Shown: positions 43,382 through 52,077, counted from the stretch's first letter. The stretch: DNA of 64,000 bases from Actinomycetota bacterium (GCA_020160805.1 JAIUPO010000016.1:1-64000); one strand, 5' to 3'. Made by a program: numbers and translations. The notes: generated from the letters alone by a model not told the origin.

Positions 43382-44533
43382 ATGACAACCTTTCCGCCCC
43401 CAGAGACCCCGGGCCCTGCACAGGATCCGCTCGATGGCTGCGCGCCAGCCAAGATCGGCGCACGTCTGGCGTCCCATCTCCTCGATATGGTTCTGGTCTC
43501 GCTCACCGCTGTCGCAGTTCTGAGCTTCATTGACCCCACCTGGCCACGGCGAGAAGTGTTGTTCTACCTTGCGATTTCCGCTGCCGCGCTGTGCTTGCTG
43601 CTTATCGTTACGGTGGCGGTGTCTGCGGCCACGCCGGGCGGTCTGATGCTGGGCCACCGACATGTGGCGACGGCTTCAGGTCGGATCAGTGGATCGCGGG
43701 CAGTGGCAAAATATGTTGTCGAAGCGGTGGTGATCTTGCCCAGCGCTGGCCTTCTCGGTCTCACTCTGCCAATGACAACGCGTGAGCCATGGGGTCAGCA
43801 CTGGCTGGACCGGATGTTTGCGGTCGCCGTCATCGACGTCCGTCGCGGCCGGAACCCAGCGCGCCAGCCGTCCCCAAATTTGCCGCCTGAACCGGTCCGC
43901 CAATGGGGAGTGCAGACCGTTGGACTTCCCGAGGACCAAGCCCTCATCCGAGAGATCCCGTTATGGGCAGATCCGGCTCCCATTGCCCCTGTGCCCTCGA
44001 CGGCGCACTCTCGGCCCACCAATCCGCCCGCGAACCATCGGGTTGGGGCTCCGCTCGGTGCGATGTTGGCCCCTGCAGTCATGCGGGCTCGGGCAGCTGC
44101 GACGGGGCAACTCTTGGTCCCACCGGCTCCGGCGATGGACACAGACGCACATCACCCCACCGAAAAGATTGCATCGGTAGAACGCACCGTGCGACGCGTG
44201 TCCCTTGTTCCCGTTGTGCGCCTGATGTCGGGTGACGAGCACCCGGTCGACGCTGTCCTGGTGTTCGGTCGCAACCCAATTAACCCAGCGGGTTGGGGTC
44301 CGGCGCGCCTGATTGAGCTGCCCGACCCTGGCCGGTCGATGTCCAAAACGCATGTGGCCATCGGGCCAGCAGGCAGCGGGGTGTGGGTCCAGGATCTTGA
44401 CTCAACCAATGGCGTGCGACTCACCGATCCCCAGGGGGTTGTGCGCGTCCTTACCCCGGGAGTTCGGGCGAGCGCTGACCTTGGTTACCGAATCAGCATT
44501 GGGGATCATGAACTGACGATCGTCGGCGGCTGA
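43382..44533 (+). CDS. RDD-family membrane protein with C-terminal FHA domain
   Basis: A 383-residue protein. Residues about 20-150 form an RDD domain with three or four membrane helices (GARLASHLLDMVLVSLTAVA, then TPGGLMLGHRHV). A Pro-rich linker carries the segment to about 270. Residues 280-383 are an FHA domain (VLVFGRNPIN, the SMSKTHVAIG region and VQDLDSTNGVRL). It is the last rightward gene of the island, converging on the effector genes. The membrane-tethered FHA domain probably recruits phosphorylated components to the membrane. Confidence 0.88.
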   Translation: MTTFPPPETPGPAQDPLDGCAPAKIGARLASHLLDMVLVSLTAVAVLSFIDPTWPRREVLFYLAISAAALCLLLIVTVAVSAATPGGLMLGHRHVATASGRISGSRAVAKYVVEAVVILPSAGLLGLTLPMTTREPWGQHWLDRMFAVAVIDVRRGRNPARQPSPNLPPEPVRQWGVQTVGLPEDQALIREIPLWADPAPIAPVPSTAHSRPTNPPANHRVGAPLGAMLAPAVMRARAAATGQLLVPPAPAMDTDAHHPTEKIASVERTVRRVSLVPVVRLMSGDEHPVDAVLVFGRNPINPAGWGPARLIELPDPGRSMSKTHVAIGPAGSGVWVQDLDSTNGVRLTDPQGVVRVLTPGVRASADLGYRISIGDHELTIVGG

Positions 44534-44619
44534 TTTACGGCCGTCTGACGGCGGCGCACTTCGCCTGTTCATGGGACTGGACTGCCACTCGCTCCGCCCC
44601 AAGGCGGTTGCCGCGGAGC

Positions 44620-45681
44620 CTAGTCGTCCGACCACCCGGCCGCGCGTTCCATCTCATCCAGCCCGTGTCCCATGACGTTGATAGTAACCGGGTCACCTAT
44701 AGCATTTCGTAGAGCAGTGATTCGTTGTCCGATTGTGAGCGGATCCATTGAGCTGCCGTAAGCGGTAATTTGGTTTTCTTGGATGCCCGTCGTGACGGCG
44801 TGGTTGCGCAGATCATCCCAGCCCGGAAATTGATTGAGGAAGTAGTCCGCCGTGAGGTATACGCGGTCATCTGTTGTGAGTGCCTTACCGCGATTGAGCG
44901 CAAGAAAGACGGCCTCGGTCGTTAAGCCAGCCGCATTGAAGGTCGCTGCGGGCCTACCCGAGGATAGAGACGACATCGTCGCCAGCCCTCCGCCAAGGGA
45001 ATGACCGGTGAAGATGATGTTGGGGTACTTATCGCTGAGTTCAACACCGAGTCTTACCGCCTCCGTCTGCTGGATACTGGGAAGTTGCGAACCCGCGACG
45101 TTTGCGGCCCAATCCTTGCCTGCCTCCGCCAGACCATCCTGAGGAAGCTGCGAACCGCGGTATGCAAGAACCACCTCGCCGTGCGGGCCGCGGAAGAGAG
45201 TCGCCTGAAGTCCGGATGGATGGTTGATGTCTTCCATGCGCTGCCAGCCGGGCAGAGTTTCCCCGGCATGATTGCCATAAGCGAGACGAGACAGTCTCAG
45301 CAAAGTCGCATCGCGTGATTTGGGATTATTCATCTGGCTGTTGCGATCGACATCCCAGGTCCGACCCACGTCCCCGCCCACCGGACTCGCCAGTGGGGCT
45401 GCACCGTCCACGTAGGTCCGGCTGGTCTCCCGCTGCTGTCCAGCGTTGCGTCGAGCCGATCGGCTAAGCGCCTGGACGGCATCGGCCACGGCGCCGAGAT
45501 TTCGCTGGTCCGTGTCCCAATGAGCACGTAGGGCTGCGCTTCCAGAGCCGTCCCACCGGGTCGATGCCTCGTCGACTAATCTTCCGATTCGAGGAATAAG
45601 TGCGCGGAGTTCTCCAGATTGCCGCTCAAGGCGCGTCGCCAAAGCCTCCACTGCATCGGCATCCATTCCCTGGAAGGACAT
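44620..45681 (-). CDS. WXG100-headed lipase (class 3 type), probable secreted effector
   Basis: A 353-residue protein. Residues 1-95 are a WXG100 helical hairpin starting MSFQGMDADAVEALA, with the W-x-G turn at W43-D44-G45. The C-terminal part is an alpha/beta-hydrolase of the lipase class 3/DUF2974 type. It has nucleophile S228 in FTGHSLGGGLATM, preceded by LAYRGSQLPQDG and TEAVRLGVELSDKYPN. A conserved secretion head joined to an enzyme is the layout of type VII polymorphic effectors. It is the last gene of the leftward series; the next gene upstream may encode its chaperone or immunity protein. Substrates are probably lipids of competitors or host membranes. Confidence 0.9.
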   Translation of the reverse strand: MSFQGMDADAVEALATRLERQSGELRALIPRIGRLVDEASTRWDGSGSAALRAHWDTDQRNLGAVADAVQALSRSARRNAGQQRETSRTYVDGAAPLASPVGGDVGRTWDVDRNSQMNNPKSRDATLLRLSRLAYGNHAGETLPGWQRMEDINHPSGLQATLFRGPHGEVVLAYRGSQLPQDGLAEAGKDWAANVAGSQLPSIQQTEAVRLGVELSDKYPNIIFTGHSLGGGLATMSSLSSGRPAATFNAAGLTTEAVFLALNRGKALTTDDRVYLTADYFLNQFPGWDDLRNHAVTTGIQENQITAYGSSMDPLTIGQRITALRNAIGDPVTINVMGHGLDEMERAAGWSDD

Positions 45682-45684
45682 GAG

Positions 45685-46308
45685 TCAGTCCTCGTGGGGA
45701 GCTGGCAGAACTTCAAAGAGCAATCCAGCGATTTCCTGGCCGATTTGGTCGGCCGTCAACTCGATTTCTGCCCGCCACGACCTAGGTCCATTCGGGCGGA
45801 TTCTGTAGCTCTTGTGTCCGATCATCACGCCTCGCGCGGGTTCGGTCCTGCCCAACAGGATGGCTCCGCGGCCATCGGTCGCACGGTTGGCCTCGCCGCA
45901 CCATGACCCGACTAGCTTCATGACCTCTGGGGCTTGGGCGTCAGCAAATTCATGAACTCCGTCGCCACGGGCTAGAACGGTAACGAGCGACGATCCGTCG
46001 ACGAAGACATCAAATCGTTGAGCCATCACACCAGCGCCCCCTGGGGCCGTCACCTGCATGCTGAGACGGGATGTTGCACCACACACGTGGGCAACCCGTC
46101 GCAGCGCAGAGTTCCTTGGCTCCGTGTCGAGGTCTATTTCGCGCAATCGCAGGGATCGCACACCTCGGCTCGCAGCCTGCTCCACCGAGTCCAGGTCGGC
46201 GACATCAACGGTCGGCAGCGGTAGCGGATAAGGACGGCGAACCATGACCATGACCGCAGAGATCTCGTCGTCGGTGAACGTGGCAGGGGGTCTAAGCAGA
46301 TTTGGCAT
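45685..46308 (-). CDS. type VII effector partner (chaperone or immunity candidate)
   Basis: A 207-residue soluble protein of unknown family. The N-terminal segment DDEISAVMVMVRRPYPLPLP is followed by DVADLDSVEQAASRGVRSLRL, and the C-terminal half is alpha/beta, ending in LTADQIGQEIAGLLFEVLPAP. Its size, lack of a signal peptide and position between two WXG-headed effector genes resemble EspG-like chaperones or immunity proteins. Neither can be shown from the sequence. Its start touches the upstream stop (TGATG) and it ends three bases before the lipase start codon. Confidence 0.7.
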   Translation of the reverse strand: MPNLLRPPATFTDDEISAVMVMVRRPYPLPLPTVDVADLDSVEQAASRGVRSLRLREIDLDTEPRNSALRRVAHVCGATSRLSMQVTAPGGAGVMAQRFDVFVDGSSLVTVLARGDGVHEFADAQAPEVMKLVGSWCGEANRATDGRGAILLGRTEPARGVMIGHKSYRIRPNGPRSWRAEIELTADQIGQEIAGLLFEVLPAPHED

Positions 46309-47204
46309 CAGAAAAAGACCTTTGGTAGGTCAAGGCCAACTTTGATGGTGGCCTCGAGGAAGGATTCTGGAATAACAGTCCAGTCCTTAGCGACCTCCGC
46401 GGCGACCACTGACCAACCTTCTGCGGAGAAATCGGCATCGTCTGCCGCGTCAACGGCCATCGAGACCGATGATAGGGCGATTCCTCCGAGGTAGGCGATA
46501 CCGGGCTTAGTCTTTAGTCCTGCGGCAGCCGCGTCCATTGAGCTCGCCAATCTCGCCAAGTTCGAGGATTCTGGGTCAAACCAGGTGGATAGGGTGCTGG
46601 TCAGCGTAACGCCGGCCCCTATGCTGCCCAGAATTCCGGGCACACGGCTGCGTGAGAGCTTGTCGAAAAATCCGTCAACGGAGAAAAGGCCATTAAGAGT
46701 TGACTTGTACCGGAAAGCGTCCGCTGTGCCGAAGATGGACCGGATAACCTCATCTGAGAAGGCTGAGTACCTCCCCGTTAGGTTCTTGCTGTTGCCGACG
46801 GTCGACAGAAACTGGGCCACGCCCGGGACCGACCACGCTGGGTTGTCCATTAGTGCATGCAATTGAGGGAAGATCGGTGAGTTTGTGCTCGTCGGTGTGG
46901 CGCCAAGTGACCCACTTCCGCCCGCAGCATCCACGAGAAGGGCGCTCGTGTTCCGTTGCTTGGCAGCGTTATCAAGCGCCCTTTTACTCAAAGCATCTAT
47001 CGCGTCAGCGCTCGCCGACAGATTACGTCGATGAATATCCCAGTCCGAGCGCAAGTTGGTGCGGCCCGGCCCATCCCATCTGCTACTAGCCTCGTCCACC
47101 AACGCGTCGATCGTCGCCATCTGGGATCGCAGGACTTTCGCGTGCCCAGCGATCCTATCCGCCAAGGCCTCCACCGCCTCGACATCCATCCCCTGGAAAG
47201 ACAC
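46308..47204 (-). CDS. WXG100-headed protein with unknown C-terminal domain
   Basis: A 298-residue protein counted from a GTG at 47204 with AAGGAG nine bases upstream. Upstream in-frame sequence crosses the terminator hairpin and is Arg-rich noise. The head (VSFQGMDVEAVEALADRIA, W43-D44-G45) is closely related to that of the lipase. The C-terminal 200 residues contain the moderately hydrophobic Ala/Gly/Ser-rich segments GILGSIGAGVTLTSTLSTWF and GIAYLGGIALSSVSMAVDAA, as in membrane-acting toxins. No enzyme motif is recognised. A role as a second effector is inferred from the shared head. Confidence 0.75.
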   Translation of the reverse strand: MSFQGMDVEAVEALADRIAGHAKVLRSQMATIDALVDEASSRWDGPGRTNLRSDWDIHRRNLSASADAIDALSKRALDNAAKQRNTSALLVDAAGGSGSLGATPTSTNSPIFPQLHALMDNPAWSVPGVAQFLSTVGNSKNLTGRYSAFSDEVIRSIFGTADAFRYKSTLNGLFSVDGFFDKLSRSRVPGILGSIGAGVTLTSTLSTWFDPESSNLARLASSMDAAAAGLKTKPGIAYLGGIALSSVSMAVDAADDADFSAEGWSVVAAEVAKDWTVIPESFLEATIKVGLDLPKVFF

Positions 47205-47237
47205 TGACTTCGACTCCTTACGTCGACGTGGGCACGC

Positions 47238-47274
47238 TGGTGGGGTGAGGGGCGCGGTGCCTCTCACCCCACCA
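47238..47274 (-). terminator. intercistronic hairpin after the WXG100 gene
   Basis: TGGTGGGGTGAG (47238-47249) and CTCACCCCACCA (47263-47274) form a 12-base stem ten bases downstream of the WXG100 stop and upstream of the effector gene. It would make the small secreted protein more abundant than the downstream effectors. No T-run follows, so it may be a partial terminator or an RNA stabiliser. Confidence 0.65.
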
Positions 47275-47283
47275 AAAGTGGGC

Positions 47284-47562
47284 TCAGTTGTAGTTCTGGC
47301 TCGTCTCACGCTGACGTTGCGCGTTACGCAGCGCCTTTTGGCCCAACTGCTCGATGTCGTGGATGGCACGTTCGATAGCCTGGCGGTGGTGCCCGGTCCA
47401 CTCGCCGTGGAACTGCTTTGAGTCGTTGCCTTCCCAGACCTGAGTCGCTTGCTCGACGCTCTGACCGATCTGGTTCATTAGGCTGCGGAGTTGCTCGGAC
47501 TGCGAGTGAAGGCGCCGACTCACATTTTCAACGGCGTCGACATCCATGCCCATACGTGCCAT
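47284..47562 (-). CDS. WXG100 family protein (EsxA/EsxB-like)
   Basis: A 92-residue helical-hairpin protein with the defining turn W43-E44-G45 (TQVWEGNDSKQF) and typical length. The ATG at 47562 follows AAAGGAAAG; a longer frame upstream encodes a His/Lys-rich stretch and starts on the operator. It is expected to be exported as a dimer by the EssC-type ATPase encoded upstream. Only one WXG100 gene is present, so it may form homodimers or pair with the WXG heads of the effectors. The gene is preceded by a 7-2-7 palindrome 71 bases upstream of its start. Confidence 0.93.
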   Translation of the reverse strand: MARMGMDVDAVENVSRRLHSQSEQLRSLMNQIGQSVEQATQVWEGNDSKQFHGEWTGHHRQAIERAIHDIEQLGQKALRNAQRQRETSQNYN

Positions 47563-47633
47563 GGGATCTTTCCTTTCGTTGTGTTCTTTCTTGTGGTGAT
47601 GGGAGTCAAGCAGAGGCGCCAAAACAGCGTCCA

Positions 47634-47649
47634 TGGGTTGCTCAACCCA
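47634..47649 (-). promoter_or_regulatory. 7-2-7 operator upstream of the WXG100 gene
   Basis: TGGGTTG-CT-CAACCCA (read on the plus strand) is identical in both heptamers to the main operator of minigene 1, 24 kb away. On the leftward strand it is followed by TGGACG, as the second site of minigene 1 is. It lies immediately after the stop codon of the EssC-type gene. Confidence 0.7.
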
Positions 47650-50600
47650 CTAGTGAGGAAGGGGAAGCTGCACCTTCTCCGCGCGCCCGGCGCGTACCCA
47701 GTAACCCCGACCTGGTGGGAAATCCGCCCGTTTCGACCTTGGCAGGGTGACCCGAAGAACAGCCTCGCCGTCGCCCTGGTCTGGTGCGAGGAGGAATCCG
47801 GTCTTGGCCGCCTTCAATTCCCCGACCAGTCCCCACGACCCTGACCAACCGGAGACCTCGCCCTCTGCGACGAGCGGGATACCGTGGATCCGACACGCTT
47901 TGGCAAGCTCTATGAGCGCGGCATCCGCTTCGGTATCCACAAACTCGGGTAGGTCCTCAACGAAGAAGGCCACGTCCGGCGCGGATGTGGTTTCACCAAT
48001 TCTGCTCACGAACTGTGTGGCCACGGATGCAGTCTTGTCGAAACCGTGCGCGGCGTCAGTCCAACATTTCAAGGACGACAACGGGCTCCTTCGGGCGCTA
48101 AGAAGCACCAGTTGGATCTCAGGTCGCCAGCGCTGCAGAGATTGTGCCAGCCAAGCGATCGCCGTCGTACGTCCGGACTGCATCGGGCCCGCGAGAATGA
48201 TCGGACCGGTGGCTTCAAAGCCACAGGGTGCGAGCGCACTATCCGCGACCCCAAGGACCGGGCGCCCTCCCAGATGCGCCGGTAAGGTGCCTGGGTCGAT
48301 CTGGTTCGGGAGGCTCGCGATGGGCGTCGGTCTGACCCGCAGGTGGCGGTCGACGCTTGGGGCGAGTTCTTCAATGACCCGAGCCTGGACCGCTGTATTG
48401 CCACTTCCGCCAAGGATAGCCAGTTGGAGTTCTTGAGGCTTCTCAATTTGAATGCACCGCCCTGGGGGACTGGTCGGGCCGAGGATATCTTTGGGTACAC
48501 CCAGTGAAACGTAGGCATCCTCGTCCGCCTGCCGGAGAACTAGTCGTCGGGGAAATGCTGCTGTTAGCGCAGCAGGAACAGCAGCAGGGCGGTCGGCCGA
48601 TACCGCAACGTGCAGTCCAACGGATCGACCATCGAGAAGGAGTCGCTGAAATGCTGTGAAGGTGGCTCCCAGTTCAACGCTGTCATAGTCTGTCCGAAAA
48701 GCCGAAAATCCGTCGAGTAGAAGCAGGATTCTCGGCTCCTCAGGTCGTTGCGCAAGGTCTCGATATTCCGACAATGTTGCGGCGCGTAACCCGGAGAAGG
48801 CCGTCTGTCGATCGTCCACAAGTTGGTTGAGGGTGCGCATTAATCGTCCGACGCGTTCCTGGTCGTCGCCCATCACCACAGATCCGACGTTCGGGAGGGC
48901 CTCTAAACTAGACAGTGAGCCTCCACTGAAGTCGAGCGCGTAGATGTGTACCGGACCCCCACGCGGGGTGATTGCGCTGGCGATTCCCAAACTCCGTAGC
49001 GCAGTCGACTTGCCCGATCCGCTAGCGCCGTAGATCAAGAGGTTGCCATCAACATCAGGTCGGAAGTACTCAGTGATCTGCTGTTGGTGATCGGGATCGT
49101 CCAACACCCCAAGCACGATTTCGGTGTCCGTTCGCTGATTGAGAAGCCCAAGGTTGTATGACGTTGCGAGCGATTCGAGCCATGGCCTTCGCGGTGTGGG
49201 AAGTTCACCCAGGACACTGGCTGTTCGAATAGATTCGACCACGCGATCCATATCGGTTGGTAGATCGCTGGCCACGGATACCCTCTTGATCGCCTTCCAC
49301 AGTCTGTGGACACCGAAATCGAACTCGACGATTTCCACCGGTGGGGTGGCCGGAACAGCTGGCGTCTGTGACCCCGGAAAGGCCGATTGGAATGGGTAGA
49401 GTCGGCCGGGTCCAGTCTTCGCGGTGGCACGCCCCGGAATCGAAGGATCAAAATGAGCCGCAATGGGGCTTCCCAGAACGTCCTTGGAATCTTCTTCGTC
49501 AGCCATCCTTAGGGCTATCCGCAGGTTGGTGTTTGCGCGCAGGCTGTCCTTGATCACGCCGGAGGGACGCTGGGTTGCCAAGATGAGGTGAAGACCGAGA
49601 GATCGCCCCCGTTGCGCGACATCGACGACGCCATCCACAAACTCGGGTATCTCGCCGACGAGCGCAGCGAACTCATCAACCACAATGATCAGGCTCGGCG
49701 GGCATTCTGGATCACCGGACTTTTCCAGCTCCACCAGATCCTTGGCGCGCTTGGCGTTCAGCAGGTGTTCGCGATGCCTGATCTCGGCTCCCAGGCTGCG
49801 GAGAGCCCGTCGGACGAGATACGGAGACAAGTCGGTGACCAACCCCACGCAGTGGGGCAGTTGTACGCACTTGGCGAAGGCTGCCCCACCTTTGTAATCC
49901 ACGAAGAGGAAAGTCAGGCGGTCGGGGCTGAGTGTGTGCGCCATTCCGAGTATCCAGGCCTGCAGGAACTCACTCTTGCCCGCTCCTGTCGTGCCGCCCA
50001 CCAGCGCGTGCGGTCCCTGCGCTCTCAGGTCCAGGGCGACTGGATTGGTTCCCGCGTGGCCGACAAGGGCGCGCAGGTCGCAGGCCCGATCCCGTCGAAC
50101 CGGGGCGGCGTCGGTGCGCTGAGAGATCGAGTTATTCTCCTGCCAGCGCACCAAGATCTGCGATGGATCGTCGACGCTTTCGGCACCCAGGATGGACACC
50201 AGTGGAACGGATCGAGGTAGGTCAGACTCGTCGGTCACCGGAACGCCACCGTCGATAACAGGGGCGAGGCAGCGGGCCATATGTCGGGCGATCTCATCGG
50301 GAACGGAATCACAGACCACGGGCGTGTGCAGGGTGCCAGTGCGCACCATCCCGATCACGGATCGTTCCCCGGAGGCGACGTCGAGATAGGCCCGGCACGC
50401 ACCGGGCAGGACCCCGACGTCTGCGGCCAGCCAGATGGCGTAGATGCCGACATCCGGTCCGGCTTCAAGGAGCCGCACTAATCTCGCCACGTCAACCGTC
50501 GGATCATCAATAACCACTACAACGGCCGGGAGCGGCGGAATCGGGCGGATCCCCTCCCCCTCAGCTCTGGGTCCGCGCCCCCCTTCGGAAACGTCTAGGG

Positions 50601-52077
50601 ACCTGACGTCTGCGCGCGCCGCCAGGAGGCGTTCAAGCTCCTCCAACGCGGACGCTGCCGATCCCGGGTCGGCCGCAAGGTGTTGTCGCAGGGGGGAATG
50701 CGGGGAACTGGTGTGTGGCAGCCAGTCCAACCAACTCCAAAGCTCTCGGCCAGAGGATGAGGTGAGGGCACAGACGACCAGTTCCGCCGGCGAGTGCAGT
50801 GATGTTAGGTGCACGACGACTGCGCGAGCGACCCCCGCGAGGATCTCGCGCCGGCCGGTTAGGCCGACGGAACCGACAGCCCGCAAGTCCGCGACAACCG
50901 GTGCGGGACCGGTCCTGCCCGCCGATCGGAGGAGTGCGGCCAGCTCGTCCGGGCACGGACTCATGGCCGACTCCGAACTGTCCAGTTCGATGAGGGGACG
51001 GATCTCACCAGTACCTAATCGCACAGTCAGGAACTCGGGATGCTCGGGCCGCCGTGACCATAGAGGTGCGGTGAGCCGAGTGGCGCCTGCGAGAGCATCG
51101 CTAACGCTTGGGTGGAGTCTTGCGAGCAGTTCGCGCTCGCGCTCATTGCCCTCATCGACCCAACGAGTCAGGTCACTCAACGCAGTCCGGTGCGCCTCGA
51201 CAGCCCCACGTGCGCGTCTCGTGGACTCGAAGCGCTGATCCAGATAGCTGCCAATCATTAGCAGCGGACTTAACGCGACGAAGATGAGGCTCATGGTCGA
51301 GCGGGTGAAGGCGAAGAGTGCCGCCCCCATGACGAGCGGGCTGAGCATCGCGAGAAGGGGAAAGCGCTGACCCTCCTGTGCGCGGTCCACCGCGGGCACC
51401 TTGACCTTGCGAAGCTCCGGTCTGGCCAAGACGTTCGGAGGTCGCAGGTAGGCGTTCTCGGCAGAACTCTGCCGCGCCGTCGGACGCAATGGCGTGATGG
51501 TCAGCTGAGTCTTACCTAGGGTGACGACATCGCCCGGTTGTATGCCGGTGCGGATGAGTGGCCGCCCCCCAAGGACCACCCCATTGGCGGAGTTGAGGTC
51601 CTGTATTTCCACCCCAGCATCCGTAACCTCAATGCGCGCGTGGGTCTTGGACACGAGTTGATCCGTCAAACGAATGTTGCTCGTGTGGGCCCGCCCGATC
51701 GTCGTGGTGCCATGTGGAATGCCGACCTCCATACCGGCATCGGGCCCCGCAACCACCGTGACCAGCGCTGCCGGCGTCGAGCGTTCAAGGTGTGCCCGCG
51801 GTTCCGCACTATCGAGTTCAATGACGGCACCGGACCGAAGTCCGGTCTGCCAGAGGGGTGCTGTTGCGGCGAGGACGCGCTCGCCACTGCCCCGCACGTC
51901 GCGCACTCGCAAGGTCAGAGCCCGATCCTCACGCACGGCCTGGGCGTCCGGGCCCGCCGCAAGGGTCTTAGCGATGTCTCCAACCGTCACCGTTGCGTCC
52001 GCCGTGATCCGAACGTTGACATCTCGATCCGCGCCAGGTCGGCGTACGGTTACTTTTAGCTTCAGGGCCGCATCCAT
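47650..52077 (-). CDS. EssC-type FtsK/SpoIIIE ATPase with N-terminal FHA domain
   Basis: A 1475-residue motor of a type VII secretion system. Residues 1-90 are ubiquitin-like/beta, about 100-190 are an FHA domain (TTIGRAHTSNIRL and IQDLNSANGVVL), and two membrane helices lie near 230-270 (LLAMLSPLVMGAALFAF). Three FtsK ATPase modules follow: D1 with GTTGAGKSE (K701) and IIVVDEFAALV, D2 with GASGSGKST (K1023) and LLLLDGFSAF, and degenerate D3 with MQSGRTT (R1303 replaces Lys). FHA plus single-chain ATPase resembles EssC of firmicutes more than mycobacterial EccCa/EccCb. The start at 52077 (MDAALKLKV) is preferred; GTG and ATG further upstream are possible. Confidence 0.93.
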   Translation of the reverse strand: MDAALKLKVTVRRPGADRDVNVRITADATVTVGDIAKTLAAGPDAQAVREDRALTLRVRDVRGSGERVLAATAPLWQTGLRSGAVIELDSAEPRAHLERSTPAALVTVVAGPDAGMEVGIPHGTTTIGRAHTSNIRLTDQLVSKTHARIEVTDAGVEIQDLNSANGVVLGGRPLIRTGIQPGDVVTLGKTQLTITPLRPTARQSSAENAYLRPPNVLARPELRKVKVPAVDRAQEGQRFPLLAMLSPLVMGAALFAFTRSTMSLIFVALSPLLMIGSYLDQRFESTRRARGAVEAHRTALSDLTRWVDEGNERERELLARLHPSVSDALAGATRLTAPLWSRRPEHPEFLTVRLGTGEIRPLIELDSSESAMSPCPDELAALLRSAGRTGPAPVVADLRAVGSVGLTGRREILAGVARAVVVHLTSLHSPAELVVCALTSSSGRELWSWLDWLPHTSSPHSPLRQHLAADPGSAASALEELERLLAARADVRSLDVSEGGRGPRAEGEGIRPIPPLPAVVVVIDDPTVDVARLVRLLEAGPDVGIYAIWLAADVGVLPGACRAYLDVASGERSVIGMVRTGTLHTPVVCDSVPDEIARHMARCLAPVIDGGVPVTDESDLPRSVPLVSILGAESVDDPSQILVRWQENNSISQRTDAAPVRRDRACDLRALVGHAGTNPVALDLRAQGPHALVGGTTGAGKSEFLQAWILGMAHTLSPDRLTFLFVDYKGGAAFAKCVQLPHCVGLVTDLSPYLVRRALRSLGAEIRHREHLLNAKRAKDLVELEKSGDPECPPSLIIVVDEFAALVGEIPEFVDGVVDVAQRGRSLGLHLILATQRPSGVIKDSLRANTNLRIALRMADEEDSKDVLGSPIAAHFDPSIPGRATAKTGPGRLYPFQSAFPGSQTPAVPATPPVEIVEFDFGVHRLWKAIKRVSVASDLPTDMDRVVESIRTASVLGELPTPRRPWLESLATSYNLGLLNQRTDTEIVLGVLDDPDHQQQITEYFRPDVDGNLLIYGASGSGKSTALRSLGIASAITPRGGPVHIYALDFSGGSLSSLEALPNVGSVVMGDDQERVGRLMRTLNQLVDDRQTAFSGLRAATLSEYRDLAQRPEEPRILLLLDGFSAFRTDYDSVELGATFTAFQRLLLDGRSVGLHVAVSADRPAAVPAALTAAFPRRLVLRQADEDAYVSLGVPKDILGPTSPPGRCIQIEKPQELQLAILGGSGNTAVQARVIEELAPSVDRHLRVRPTPIASLPNQIDPGTLPAHLGGRPVLGVADSALAPCGFEATGPIILAGPMQSGRTTAIAWLAQSLQRWRPEIQLVLLSARRSPLSSLKCWTDAAHGFDKTASVATQFVSRIGETTSAPDVAFFVEDLPEFVDTEADAALIELAKACRIHGIPLVAEGEVSGWSGSWGLVGELKAAKTGFLLAPDQGDGEAVLRVTLPRSKRADFPPGRGYWVRAGRAEKVQLPLPH

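Noticed and set aside
44250-44310. CAACCC...GGGTTG motif as a further operator
   Set aside because: It lies inside the RDD-FHA coding region with a different spacing and no 7-2-7 layout.
47205-47369. 55-residue N-terminal extension of the second WXG-headed protein
   Set aside because: It would cross the hairpin and overlap the WXG100 gene; the GTG at 47204 aligns with the lipase head.
47563-47634. 24-residue N-terminal extension of the WXG100 protein
   Set aside because: The extended start lies on the operator, the extra residues are His/Lys-rich, and the inner ATG has AAAGGAAAG and gives the usual length.
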